Assembly: GCF_009707545.1 (NCBI RefSeq)
Contig: NZ_WLYK01000002.1
Location: 124,001-188,000, forward strand
Direction: 5' to 3'
DNA from: Nakamurella alba
GTDB lineage: Bacteria; Actinomycetota; Actinomycetes; Mycobacteriales; Nakamurellaceae
Length of the DNA stretch: 64,000 bases
Part shown: positions 1 to 8,197 of the stretch, piece by piece
Position numbering within the stretch: the stretch's first letter is position 1
Layout of the letters: each line of letters opens with the position of its first letter
Notes under the pieces: model-generated
Told to the model about the DNA's origin: nothing
Databases searched by the model: none
Seen by the model: the letters and a program-made list of their open reading frames with translations, nothing else
Made by a program: the position numbers and the translations under genes

Positions 1-837
1 ATCACCAACTACATCCGGTTCGGCGTGGTGCAGCCCGAGGGCGCGTCCGCCGAGCAGGCCCTGGCCTTCGGCCCGCCGCGGCCGGACGGCGTGCCGATGG
101 ACATGGACCGGTTCTGGACCAAGGTCTTCGAGGTGATGACCGCGCGGTTCTGGGGGTCCCTCGGCGTGCTGGAGCCGCCGGCGCCGCCGCTCTGGGGCAC
201 CATCACGCTGTGCGCGATCGTCGTGGTGTCGGCGATCCTCGTCACGGCCCTGCTGGCGCAGCGCCGGTTGCTGCTGTTCGCCTTCTACCTGCAGTTCGTG
301 CTGCTGGCGGCGTCGATCGTCTACGAGAGCTACTCGAGGTACCGCACCTCGCTGGGTATCGCGGGTCTGCAGGGGCGCTACTACTACCCGCTGCTGTTCG
401 CCGTCGTCTTCCCGGTCGCCGTGGCGATCGCCTGGCTGCTGCGGGGCGGCGCCCGGTGGACGCCGGTGGTGACGGCCGTGCTCGGCACCGCGGTGTCGAT
501 CTGGTTCCTGCTGATCATGGCGTTCTGGCTGTGGATCCCGTTCGAGGACGCGGTCACCCCGGGCACCATCAGCGCCGGCGTCCGCCGGTTGATCGCCTTC
601 GGTCCGCTGCCCGGCGTGCTCACCGCCGGGCTGCTGGTGCTGATCGCCGTGCTGCTCGTGCTCGGTCTGTTCCTGACGATCCGCGGGGCGATCCGCAGCG
701 CGCCCACCCGCTTCTCGACCGAGTACCGGGCCGAGCTGGACCGGGCGGCGGCCGAGAAGGACGCGCAGCGCACGGACGAGACCCCGGACGGCCCCGGCCC
801 GGCCGGTGCGCCCGCGCAGGTGCCCGCGGCGCTCTGA
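1..837 (+). CDS. DUF2142-like polytopic membrane protein, 5' truncated
   Basis: The reading frame is open to the left edge, so the true start lies outside the window; 278 residues are visible. At least five hydrophobic segments follow one another from about residue 60 to 240. The loop with GLQGRYYYPLL resembles the conserved 'GRY..P' loop of DUF2142 and related GT-C-like membrane proteins found in actinobacterial polysaccharide loci. The C-terminal tail of about 40 residues is charged and then Pro/Ala-rich, and probably cytoplasmic. It precedes a methyltransferase on the same strand by 70 bases. Its position at the edge of a glycan locus fits a role in cell-surface glycan assembly, but no catalytic motif can be assigned from the visible part. 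Family assignment is by appearance only. Confidence 0.6.
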   Translation: MTNYIRFGVVQPEGASAEQALAFGPPRPDGVPMDMDRFWTKVFEVMTARFWGSLGVLEPPAPPLWGTITLCAIVVVSAILVTALLAQRRLLLFAFYLQFVLLAASIVYESYSRYRTSLGIAGLQGRYYYPLLFAVVFPVAVAIAWLLRGGARWTPVVTAVLGTAVSIWFLLIMAFWLWIPFEDAVTPGTISAGVRRLIAFGPLPGVLTAGLLVLIAVLLVLGLFLTIRGAIRSAPTRFSTEYRAELDRAAAEKDAQRTDETPDGPGPAGAPAQVPAAL

Positions 838-907
838 GGTCGGTGGCGGGACGTCGGTGGCGGCCGGTGCGGACCTCGCTGTCGGGGCCTCCTGCGATGC
901 TGCCGGC

Positions 908-1612
908 ATGAGCGACGCCGACCGCAGCGACACGGACCGCAGCGACGCGGACCGCGGCGATATGGACCGCGGCCACGCCGCCCGCACCCGGCAGTCCTAC
1001 GACACCGTGGCGGAGGCGTACGCCTCACTCACCCGGGACGCGGTCACCGAGCAACCGGTGCTGGCCGCGGTGCTCGGGATGTTCGCGCACCTGTCCCGGG
1101 CGGCCTGGCAGTCGGACGGCCCGCCGCCGGTGCTCGACATCGGCTGCGGTCCCGGTCATTTCGCCGGTCACCTGGACGGTCTGGGACTGGCGGTCACCGG
1201 CATCGACCTCTCCCCCGGGATGATCGGCATCGCCCGGCGGGACCACCCCGGGCCGCGGTACGCGGTCGGATCGATGACGGCGCTGCCGTGCCCCGACGCC
1301 GCCGCGATCGGCGCACTGGTGTCCTGGTCGATCATCCACGTGCCGGACCAGCAGCTGGATCCGGTCGCCGGCGAGCTGCGTCGGGTGGTGCAGCCGGGCG
1401 GGATCGTGGCCGTGGGCTTCCATGTCGGGGACCGGACGAACCACAGGACCGAGGGGTACGGTGGCCTGCCGATGGATCTGGATGTGCACCTGCGTCCGGT
1501 CGAGGTGATGTCGGATCTGTTGCAGCGCCACCACTTCCACATCGAGGCGACGATGCTGCTCGACCCCGGGCGAGCCACGCCCGGCGGCGTGGTGCTGGCC
1601 CGCCGGACCTGA
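908..1612 (+). CDS. class I SAM-dependent methyltransferase
   Basis: A 234-residue protein with a Rossmann-type methyltransferase domain. Motif I is VLDIGCGPGHFAGHL (about residues 78-92), followed by the acidic end of strand 2 (GIDLSPGMI) and the post-I region with SMTALP. A long in-frame extension upstream of the ATG at 908 looks non-coding, so this ATG was chosen; a second ATG at 962 is a possible start. The first 22 residues are pentapeptide-like repeats of the form x-D-R-S/G-D, encoded by near-identical 15-base units. That is unusual for this family. The substrate cannot be predicted. It lies beside glycan genes but is separated from them by a regulator on the other strand. Confidence 0.8.
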   Translation: MSDADRSDTDRSDADRGDMDRGHAARTRQSYDTVAEAYASLTRDAVTEQPVLAAVLGMFAHLSRAAWQSDGPPPVLDIGCGPGHFAGHLDGLGLAVTGIDLSPGMIGIARRDHPGPRYAVGSMTALPCPDAAAIGALVSWSIIHVPDQQLDPVAGELRRVVQPGGIVAVGFHVGDRTNHRTEGYGGLPMDLDVHLRPVEVMSDLLQRHHFHIEATMLLDPGRATPGGVVLARRT

Positions 1613-1704
1613 TCCCCCGGACGACCCGGTCGGACCGACGTCGGCCGGGAACGATCGGACCGCCGCCGGCCGCCCTCGACATCCCGTCCGCCGGACCGCG
1701 CCGA

Positions 1705-2499
1705 TCAGGCCGGCACGGCACCGGTCTCCAGCAGGGTCTTGAGGTCGGAGAGCAGTTCCGGCCACCCGCCGCTGATCATCCCGCGCAGTTCGCCGTCGGC
1801 GTCCAGGTCGTCGTGCACGACCGTCAGCTTCACCTTGCCGTCCAGCTGCTCGATCTCGAAGGTGACCTTCGACCGCGGCTGTGCGAACAGCCGGGCCCGC
1901 TGGTCCTCGGGCATGTCGACCGTGGCGGCGAACTCGGGTGTCATCGTGTGGAAGGTGTACGAGAGCCGGTGCGGCGGTTCGGAGATCAGCACGACCTGCT
2001 CGGGATCGGCGATCCGCACCTTGTCCTGGACCGTCCACACCATCGGACTGCCCGCCTGCCAGTCGGTCTCGAACTCGACCTGCCAGTACTGCCGGGTGAA
2101 CCCCGGATCGGTGATGGCCTGCCAGACCTGCTCCGGCGTGGCCCTGATGTAGCTGGTGTAGACGAAGGCGTCGGCGCCCATCGTGGTCTCCCCGTTCCCC
2201 TCGAGCCGGTCCGCGAGGGCGGCGAGCGTCTCGGCCCGCGGGATGTCGTAGCGCCGGACCCACCGCCGGAAGATCGCCGTGATCGGCCCGGCATCCAGGT
2301 GGTGCAGCTTCTCCCGGCCGCGGCGCATCGTGGTGACCAGACCGGCCGCCTCCAGCACCGCCAGGTGCTTGCTCACCGACTGCCGGGCCATGCCGAGCCC
2401 GTCGCCGAGCTCCCGCAGGGTCTGGCCGTTCCGGGCGTTCAGCCGGTCCAGCAGCTCCCGTCGCGCCGGATCGGCCAGCGCCCGGAACACCTCGTCCAT
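1705..2499 (-). CDS. ArsR-type HTH regulator fused to a SRPBCC/AHSA1 domain
   Basis: A 264-residue two-domain protein. Residues 1-90 form a winged-helix ArsR domain (MDEVFRALADPARRELLDRL, then a recognition helix in MARQSVSKHLAVLEAAGLV). Residues about 105-264 form an SRPBCC/AHSA1 hydrophobic-ligand domain (YIRATPEQVWQAITDP...TRQYW). No metal-binding CxC of classical ArsR sensors is present, so a small organic ligand in the SRPBCC cavity is more likely. This architecture is common in actinobacteria. The ATG at 2499 has a GAGGGG ribosome site 8 bases upstream, which rules out the longer in-frame start. A perfect 24-bp palindrome lies in its leader and predicts autorepression. The target ligand is unknown. 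Confidence 0.85.
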   Translation of the reverse strand: MDEVFRALADPARRELLDRLNARNGQTLRELGDGLGMARQSVSKHLAVLEAAGLVTTMRRGREKLHHLDAGPITAIFRRWVRRYDIPRAETLAALADRLEGNGETTMGADAFVYTSYIRATPEQVWQAITDPGFTRQYWQVEFETDWQAGSPMVWTVQDKVRIADPEQVVLISEPPHRLSYTFHTMTPEFAATVDMPEDQRARLFAQPRSKVTFEIEQLDGKVKLTVVHDDLDADGELRGMISGGWPELLSDLKTLLETGAVPA

Positions 2500-2514
2500 C
2501 CGCAACCCCTCGCG

Positions 2515-2538
2515 AAAGGCAGCCGATCGGCTGCCTTT
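2515..2538. promoter_or_regulatory. 24-bp perfect palindrome, probable operator of the ArsR-SRPBCC gene
   Basis: AAAGGCAGCCGA followed by its exact reverse complement lies 15 bases upstream of the ATG at 2499. It overlaps the expected transcription start of the promoter at 2543-2572. A further GGCAGCC half-site (minus strand, 2560-2566) sits directly after the -35 box. The arrangement predicts that the dimeric regulator represses its own gene; binding is inferred. Confidence 0.7.
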
Positions 2539-2542
2539 TCTG

Positions 2543-2572
2543 ACAATAGGCACCCATCCGGCTGCCTGTCAA
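2543..2572 (-). promoter_or_regulatory. sigma70-type promoter of the ArsR-SRPBCC gene
   Basis: On the minus strand a perfect TTGACA (-35, 2567-2572) is followed after 18 bases by TATTGT (-10, 2543-2548). The predicted start falls inside the palindrome at 2515-2538. Confidence 0.65.
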
Positions 2573-2612
2573 CGGCAGGTGCGGAGCCGCGCGGTCACGG
2601 ACGTCCTGCGAC

Positions 2613-2676
2613 CGGTGAGCACCACCTCACCGTGTCGTGTCATCAGGAGTGGGACATCACCCGTGCGACAACGGGT
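2613..2676 (-). terminator. two hairpins downstream of the AlgJ-like gene
   Basis: Two perfect stem-loops lie just past the stop codon at 2687. ACCCGT pairs with ACGGGT around a 6-base loop (2659-2676), and CGGTGAG pairs with CTCACCG around a 6-base loop (2613-2632). There is no U-tract, so terminator function is tentative. This 187-base gap also holds the ArsR promoter. Confidence 0.4.
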
Positions 2677-2686
2677 TCCGGCCCGG

Positions 2687-4150
2687 TCAGCGGGGGTTGG
2701 CCTCGAGGGCGGCGACGAGGGCGTCGACGTTGGCCGGGCGGAGGATCGCCGCGGCGCCGCTGACGGCGTTGCGCTCGACCAGTTCCAGCACGACGGTGTC
2801 GGCCTGCACGGCACGGTTGGCCATCGAGGTGATGGCACCCTCCTGGGCCGCGGCGTTGTAGTTGATGTAGCTCACCGACGAGAAGTAGGGCACGACGTAG
2901 GGCACGCTGCTGGCCAGGAACGAGTCACCGAAGATCACCGTGTCCGGCTGGTAGAGCGTGGCCGGACCGTCGGTGGTACCGCGGATCTCCTGGAAGCTGT
3001 ACCCGACCGTCGGCGCCTCGGCCGCGGTGATCGGCGCGCCGTCCAGGGACAGCTGGACGCCCGGCCGGTCCAGGGTGACCCCGGGGACGTCCTCGGTCTG
3101 CGGGGTGCCGAGCAGTGCGGACAGGTCGCCGCGCAGCGAGACGGTCCCCTCGACCGTGGCGGTGGTGTTGTCCAGCAGCGTCGGGTCGAGCGCGTCGGCC
3201 AACTGCTGCCCCATCACCGAGGCGCCGAGCGGGCCCCAGTGGGTGTCCAGCTTGCGCCACGCGGACTCCCCGGAGGACTGCTCCTTCTCCTGGACGGCCG
3301 GCAGCGGGTTCACCAGGGTGACCCCGTCCAGCTTGTCCGCAGCGGCCCAGAACTCGTCCCGCGCGGTGTCCATGCAGTCCCGGCCGGCGAAGGTGTCCGG
3401 CATGAACTCCGGTTCGGCGGCCGACTTGTCCGGCGCGACCACCAGCACGAAGTTCCGGCCGGAGGCCTTCACCGCGTCCGAGATCCGTTGCAGCGCATCG
3501 GCGGACTCCTGCGGCGTCATCGTCGGCTGGCAGGGCTCGGAGACGTCGCCGCCGACGAACAGCCAGCCGTCCTTGCCCTGCAGCACCCGCGGGTAGTTGA
3601 TCTGCCCCGGGGTCGAGGTGGTGCCACCCGAGGACCCACCTCCCGGGACCTCGCCACCACCGCCGGGCACCGGGCCGATCTCGTCGGAGCGCTGCCCGTA
3701 GTTCGGCGGCTCCTTGAAAAGCCACTCGGAGATCTTGGTACCGGCCTTCACGGCCTCGGCGCGCAGCGGCAGGTGGTCGTTGGCCCAGGCCTGCAGCTCC
3801 GGGATGAACTCCCAGCCGGCGGAGACGGCGGGGAACTTCGTCAGCGGCCGGTTGTCGATCTCGGTGGCCCGGTTGCCGAGCACGAAGGCGGCGGCCGGCC
3901 CGAGGAAGAACACCGCGGCGACGACCAGCGGCACGATGTAGATCTTCGTCTGCCGGCGGCGGCCGGAGTGCTGCGCCTCCGGCGGGTCGGCGACCGGCTG
4001 CACCCCGGTGTGCGCCCGGGGGTGGTGCACCGGGTCGATGTCGTCACGGAGGCGGCGGGCCGCCTCGTCGGCAGCCGCGCCGGCGGCAGCACCCTGCCCA
4101 GCGGCGGGGCCGCTGTTCGCAGGTCCCTCGGGAGGGGTCGGGGAAGTCAT
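2687..4150 (-). CDS. AlgJ/AlgX-like SGNH-type acetyl-transfer protein, membrane anchored
   Basis: A 487-residue protein with a cytoplasmic Pro/Ala/Gly-rich N-terminus of about 70 residues. One membrane segment follows (IYIVPLVVAAVFFLGPAAAFVLG, about 70-92), then a large extracytoplasmic domain. The domain carries the AlgJ/AlgX signature: KLDTHWGPLG near residue 300 (Asp and His of the catalytic triad) and FGDSF near residue 406 (the nucleophilic Ser). Family knowledge: these proteins transfer acetyl groups delivered by an MBOAT partner onto an exopolysaccharide. The MBOAT gene lies 12 bases upstream on the same strand, so the two form a pair. A Gly/Ser/Pro linker near residues 160-185 interrupts the fold. 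The actual glycan acceptor is not shown by sequence. Confidence 0.85.
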   Translation of the reverse strand: MTSPTPPEGPANSGPAAGQGAAAGAAADEAARRLRDDIDPVHHPRAHTGVQPVADPPEAQHSGRRRQTKIYIVPLVVAAVFFLGPAAAFVLGNRATEIDNRPLTKFPAVSAGWEFIPELQAWANDHLPLRAEAVKAGTKISEWLFKEPPNYGQRSDEIGPVPGGGGEVPGGGSSGGTTSTPGQINYPRVLQGKDGWLFVGGDVSEPCQPTMTPQESADALQRISDAVKASGRNFVLVVAPDKSAAEPEFMPDTFAGRDCMDTARDEFWAAADKLDGVTLVNPLPAVQEKEQSSGESAWRKLDTHWGPLGASVMGQQLADALDPTLLDNTTATVEGTVSLRGDLSALLGTPQTEDVPGVTLDRPGVQLSLDGAPITAAEAPTVGYSFQEIRGTTDGPATLYQPDTVIFGDSFLASSVPYVVPYFSSVSYINYNAAAQEGAITSMANRAVQADTVVLELVERNAVSGAAAILRPANVDALVAALEANPR

Positions 4151-4162
4151 CAGGACACCACC

Positions 4163-5602
4163 CTAGAACTGGAAGTAGAGGAAGGGGCTGAAAGTGCCGG
4201 CGGCGGCCGAGATGGCCGCGTAGGGCGCCAGCACGAACAGCACGACGTAGCGGAAGACGGCGGCCGGCCGCGACTTGTAGTCCTCGATGACCCGGCCCAT
4301 CACCACCGACGCCGGCATCATCACCACCAGCAGGCCGATGACCAGCATGACCAGGCCCTGGTTGGTGGTCGCGGCGATCAGCGCGTCCGAGCGCCCGCCG
4401 GACACCGGCCAGAACATCGCCCGCAGGAACGCCCAGGCCTGGTCCATGTCGACGGCCCGGAAGAACACCCAGCCGACGATCACCAGCAGCATGGTGACGA
4501 CCCGCCGGATCACGTCCTCGACCACCGACTTCGGGTCACGGGTGCCCAGCCCGGTCAGCCGCTCGATGACCATCAACAGGCCGTGGTAGGCGCCCCAGAC
4601 GACGAAGGTCCAGGCCGCCCCGTGCCAGAACCCGGTGAGCAGGAAGATGATCGACAGGTTGACGTAGGTCCGGATCGGACCCTTCCGGTTGCCGCCGAGC
4701 GGGATGTAGACGTAGTCGCGGAACCAGCGGGACAGCGACATGTGCCAGCGCCGCCAGAAGTCGGTGATGCTGTTCGCGGAGTACGGCCGGTTGAAGTTCT
4801 CCGGGAGCCGGAAGCCGAACATCAGGCCCAGACCGATGGCCATGTCGGAGTAGCCGGAGAAGTCGAAGTAGATCTGGACCGTGTAGGCGAGCGCACCGAT
4901 CCAGGCGGTGGTGGTGGTCAGGTCGCCGTTCGACGTGGCGAACGCGCCGTCGGCGATCACCGCCACCGAGTCGGCGATGATCACCTTCTTGCTCAGGCCC
5001 AGCGCGAACCGGGAGAAGCCCCGGGAGATGTCGGCGAGCCGGTCCCGGTCGGTGTCGGCCAGCTGCGCGGAGATCTCGTGGTACCGGACGATCGGGCCGG
5101 CGATCAGCTGCGGGAACATGCCGATGTAGGTGACGAACTGGACCGGGCTCTTCTGCGCGCGGCGCGAGTGCCGGTACACGTCGATCACGTACGACATGTG
5201 GTGGAAGGTGAAGAACGAGATGCCGATCGGCAGGGCCAGCGAGATGATCGCGGTGCTGCCCAGGCCCAGCGACTCGGACAGCGAGTTGACCTGCTGGGAG
5301 AGGAATCCGGCGTACTTCCAGATGCCGAGGATGGCGACGTCGGCGATCAGCGTGAGGATCAGCAGGGTCTTGCGGCGGCGCTGCTGGTCGGCCAGCTTGT
5401 CGGAGTCGATCACGATGCCGGCGGTGAAGTTCAGCACCATGCAGGCCAGCAGCAGCCAGATGTAAGGGCCGGCGCCCCACGTGTAGAAGAAGAGGCTGGC
5501 GATCGAGATCAGGCCGTTGCGCCAGTGGCGCGGCAGGACCAGGTACAGCACCAGCACCGTGGGCATGAAGAACCACAGGAAGACCGGGGCGACAAAGGAC
5601 AC
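4163..5602 (-). CDS. MBOAT family O-acyltransferase (AlgI-like)
   Basis: A 479-residue polytopic membrane protein. It has the MBOAT hallmarks PYSANSITDFWRRWHMSLSRW (about residues 276-296) and GFWHGAAWTFVVWG with the catalytic His near residue 325. Around ten hydrophobic segments are visible. The GTG at 5602 was chosen because GAAGGG lies 8 bases upstream; the longer in-frame start has no ribosome site and adds a polar tail. Family knowledge: AlgI-like proteins move acyl groups from a cytoplasmic donor across the membrane for O-acylation of exported polysaccharide, together with an AlgJ/X-type protein. That partner follows 12 bases downstream. The acyl group and the glycan are unknown. Confidence 0.9.
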   Translation of the reverse strand: MSFVAPVFLWFFMPTVLVLYLVLPRHWRNGLISIASLFFYTWGAGPYIWLLLACMVLNFTAGIVIDSDKLADQQRRRKTLLILTLIADVAILGIWKYAGFLSQQVNSLSESLGLGSTAIISLALPIGISFFTFHHMSYVIDVYRHSRRAQKSPVQFVTYIGMFPQLIAGPIVRYHEISAQLADTDRDRLADISRGFSRFALGLSKKVIIADSVAVIADGAFATSNGDLTTTTAWIGALAYTVQIYFDFSGYSDMAIGLGLMFGFRLPENFNRPYSANSITDFWRRWHMSLSRWFRDYVYIPLGGNRKGPIRTYVNLSIIFLLTGFWHGAAWTFVVWGAYHGLLMVIERLTGLGTRDPKSVVEDVIRRVVTMLLVIVGWVFFRAVDMDQAWAFLRAMFWPVSGGRSDALIAATTNQGLVMLVIGLLVVMMPASVVMGRVIEDYKSRPAAVFRYVVLFVLAPYAAISAAAGTFSPFLYFQF

Positions 5603-5774
5603 GCTGAACCCTTCGACTCTCGCAGGCCCCGCGGTCCCGTTCGGGTACCGGCGGAGCCACACCTACGCCGACGGAGCCGCGTCCAACGACGGGCCGCCCC
5701 GGATCACCGGTCCCGACCCCGGAACACGGTGTCGCACGGCGCAACCGGCCCGTTCACGACCGCGTCGGACCCTA

Positions 5775-6815
5775 TCACCGACCCGGGTGATGCCCCTGTT
5801 CCCGCAGCGTGCCCCGGATGCCCTCGCCCAGCACGGCACCACGGCCGCGGACCGCGATCGCGGAGATCCGGCCCCGGCCGCGCAGCAGTCGGGGCAGCGC
5901 CCGCAGGGTCTCCAGCAGCACCCCGACCCGCAGGCCGACCCGGAAGTTCGGGTGGTCGGCGGCCGCCTGCCGGGCGTCCGCGCGCAGCCGCTGTCGCAAC
6001 GCGAGCGACGCGGTGGTGAGGACGAAGCGGACCAGCCCGGTCAGCGCGAAGGTCAGCGGGGCGCAGCGCAGCAGTGTCCACAGCCGGTTGCGCTCGTTGT
6101 GCCGGTGGAACAGCTCGGACCGCCGGTCGGTGGTGGCGGCGTGGTGGTGCAGCACCCGGCTCCCCGGGACCCGCCGGATCGTCCAGCCGGCCAGCCGCAG
6201 CCGCCAGCCGGTGTCCAGGTCCTCGTAGTAGAGGAAGTACTCGGCGGGGAAACCGCCGACGGCCCGGACCGCATCGGTGCGCAGCAGCGCGGCACCGCCG
6301 CAGAAGCCGAACACCTCCACCGGCCCCACCGGGACCGCGTCCGCCGGGGTGTCCGGCGCCAGGTCGACGCCGTAGCCGAAGGGCGTCAGGCCGGCCCCGG
6401 CGTTGTTGACCAGCTCCGGGTGGTCGAACTGCAGCATCAGCGAGGTCCAGGCGGCCGCGTCGGGATCGTCCCGGGCGACCGCGAGCAGCTGCGCCAGCCA
6501 GTCCGGGTCGGCGACCGCGTCGTCGTTGAGCAGGGCGACGAACCGGGTGCCGACCACCTGCAGCGCCGCCGCGACCGCTCCGGCGAACCCGAGATTGGCC
6601 GGGGTGCGCAGGATCTCGTCCGCCTGCAGGCGCGCGGCCAGCAGCTCCGCGGTGCCGTCGGTCGAGTGGTTGTCCACCACCAGCAGCCGGTGCGGCGCGC
6701 TCTGGGCGGCCAGCGAATCCAGGCACGGCTGCACCAGGTGGCGGCCGGCGTGGGTGACCACCACGACCGTGACGTCCGGGCCGGCGCCGGGTCCGGCGTT
6801 CACGACGTCGTTCAT
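5775..6815 (-). CDS. family 2 glycosyltransferase, rhamnosyltransferase-like
   Basis: A 346-residue protein with a GT-A fold. VTVVVVTHAGR opens the domain, DNHSTDGT binds nucleotide, and ALLNDDAV (about residues 94-101) is the metal-binding acidic motif. The acceptor-side motif FLYYEDLDTGWRLR (about 198-211) matches the ED-W-R motif of wbbL/rhamnosyltransferase-type GT2 enzymes. No membrane spans are evident, so it should act on lipid-linked precursors at the cytoplasmic face. Its ATG overlaps the stop of the upstream GT4 gene by 4 bases (ATGA), which indicates co-translation. A rhamnosyl donor is inferred from similarity and from rmlBD at 20 kb, not proven. Confidence 0.85.
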   Translation of the reverse strand: MNDVVNAGPGAGPDVTVVVVTHAGRHLVQPCLDSLAAQSAPHRLLVVDNHSTDGTAELLAARLQADEILRTPANLGFAGAVAAALQVVGTRFVALLNDDAVADPDWLAQLLAVARDDPDAAAWTSLMLQFDHPELVNNAGAGLTPFGYGVDLAPDTPADAVPVGPVEVFGFCGGAALLRTDAVRAVGGFPAEYFLYYEDLDTGWRLRLAGWTIRRVPGSRVLHHHAATTDRRSELFHRHNERNRLWTLLRCAPLTFALTGLVRFVLTTASLALRQRLRADARQAAADHPNFRVGLRVGVLLETLRALPRLLRGRGRISAIAVRGRGAVLGEGIRGTLREQGHHPGR

Positions 6816-7906
6816 GACGCGGCTTCCCGGTAGGCGGTCAGGGTCCGGGCGACGCAGTCGTCCCAGGTGCGACCCAGGGCATGCCGCCGCACTGCGGCCG
6901 TGGCCGCCGGGCCGGGCGGATCGGTGAGGGTGGACAGCAGCGCCGCCGCCAGGGCCTCCGGATCCCCGGGCGGCACGAACAGCGCGTGCCCGCCCAGCAC
7001 CTCGCGGGTGACCGGCAGGTCGGAGGCGATCACCGGTGCCCCGGCGGCCAGCGCCTCCAGCGGCGGCAGCCCGAATCCCTCGTACCGGGACGGGAAGGCG
7101 AACACCGACGCCGCGGCGACCACCGACGGCAGCACCGCCGCGTCCAGATATCCGGGCAGCACCACCCCGGGATCGGCACCGTGGGTGCCGGCCCCCCAGC
7201 CCTGCGGGCCGACCAGCACCAGCGGCGGCACCGACGGGTCCTCGCGCCGGGCCGCCGCGTGGGCGGCGATCAGCACGTCGAGCCCCTTGCGCGGTTCCAG
7301 GGTGCCGACCGCGAGCACGTACTCGGGCGGCAGGCCGAGGGCGGCGAGTTCCCCCGGCGAAGCGGGGACGGCGGCGGCCCAGCCCGGGTCCACCCCGAGC
7401 GGGGTGGCGATCGTGCGGTCCGCGACGTGCGGGTAGGCATCGGCCAGCTCGGCGGCCACCGCCGCCGAGGGGGTGAGCACCCGGGCCGCGTGCCGCAGAC
7501 CGCGCGGCACCAGTTCGGTCAGCTCCAGCGAGGCGGCGTCCACCCAGTCCGGGTGCCGCAGGTAGGTGAGGTCGTGCACGGTCAGCACCCCGGCGCCACC
7601 CGGCACCGGGGGCAGCACGAAGTTGGTGCCGTGGAACACATCGGTCCGCCCGGCGAACAGCGCGGCCGGCAGCGGCAGGCCCGCCCGCCAGGCCCTGCGG
7701 GACAGCCGGGCCGGCACCGGGAGGTGCCGCCAGCCGGTCCCGGCCGGCAGGTCGGCCGGCGGCCCGCCGCCGCGGACGGTGAACGCGGTCGCCCGCAGCC
7801 GCACCTCGCCGGGCCGCGCGGCCAGCCCGGCGACCAGGTGCTGCACGTAGGTGCCGATGCCGGTGCGACGGCCGAGCAGGGGTGTGGCGTCGATCCCGAC
7901 CTGCAC
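6812..7906 (-). CDS. family 4 glycosyltransferase (GT-B fold)
   Basis: A 364-residue GT-B enzyme. The N-terminal half has the glycine-rich acceptor loop (GIDATPLLGRRTGIGTYVQHL). The C-terminal half has GTLEPRKGLDVLI for donor contact and the EX7E-type motif PSRYEGFGLPPLEALAAG (about residues 280-297). The GTG at 7906 sits 6 bases after a strong GGAGG; another GTG at 7912 is possible but too close to that ribosome site. It is the first gene of a minus-strand run GT4-GT2-MBOAT-AlgJ. Its role is transfer of a nucleotide-activated sugar in surface-glycan assembly at the cytoplasmic membrane. Donor and linkage cannot be read from sequence. Confidence 0.85.
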   Translation of the reverse strand: MQVGIDATPLLGRRTGIGTYVQHLVAGLAARPGEVRLRATAFTVRGGGPPADLPAGTGWRHLPVPARLSRRAWRAGLPLPAALFAGRTDVFHGTNFVLPPVPGGAGVLTVHDLTYLRHPDWVDAASLELTELVPRGLRHAARVLTPSAAVAAELADAYPHVADRTIATPLGVDPGWAAAVPASPGELAALGLPPEYVLAVGTLEPRKGLDVLIAAHAAARREDPSVPPLVLVGPQGWGAGTHGADPGVVLPGYLDAAVLPSVVAAASVFAFPSRYEGFGLPPLEALAAGAPVIASDLPVTREVLGGHALFVPPGDPEALAAALLSTLTDPPGPAATAAVRRHALGRTWDDCVARTLTAYREAAS

Positions 7907-8197
7907 GAACACCCTCCTCCTGGACCCGACGGGAGCGCCGACACCGGCTTCGGCGACCGGGCCGGCGGTGCCGGGTCCGGTATAGTCGCCGGTCGGCGCA
8001 CCGTCGTCAACAGTAGAGAACGACCGGACCCGACCCCGCCGCTCCCTGTCCCCCGGTGACCTGCAGCTGCTCGTTCAGCGGTGGTCGCGAGTGCCGGGGA
8101 GCAGCACGGGAACAGCAGGTCGGAACGGGTCCACGAAGGATCGGCGGTCCCGACGCGGATCGCCGCGCGGGCACAGCAGACGGGATCGGATTCGGGT
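7907..8197. promoter_or_regulatory. divergent intergenic region between the GT4 gene and wzm
   Basis: This 291-base gap separates two divergently read glycan gene sets and must contain both promoters. A TATA-containing patch (CGGTATAGTCGCC, near 7978-7990) and GTAGAGAA near 8012-8019 are the only AT-rich candidates. No confident -35/-10 pair or dyad was found. The in-frame region 8081-8197 ahead of wzm could be an N-terminal extension rather than leader. Confidence 0.35.

Noticed and set aside
2279-6019. Long plus-strand open frame (about 1246 codons) across the AlgJ/MBOAT region
   Set aside because: Antisense to two well-supported membrane protein genes; the translation is low-complexity Arg/Gly/Asp.
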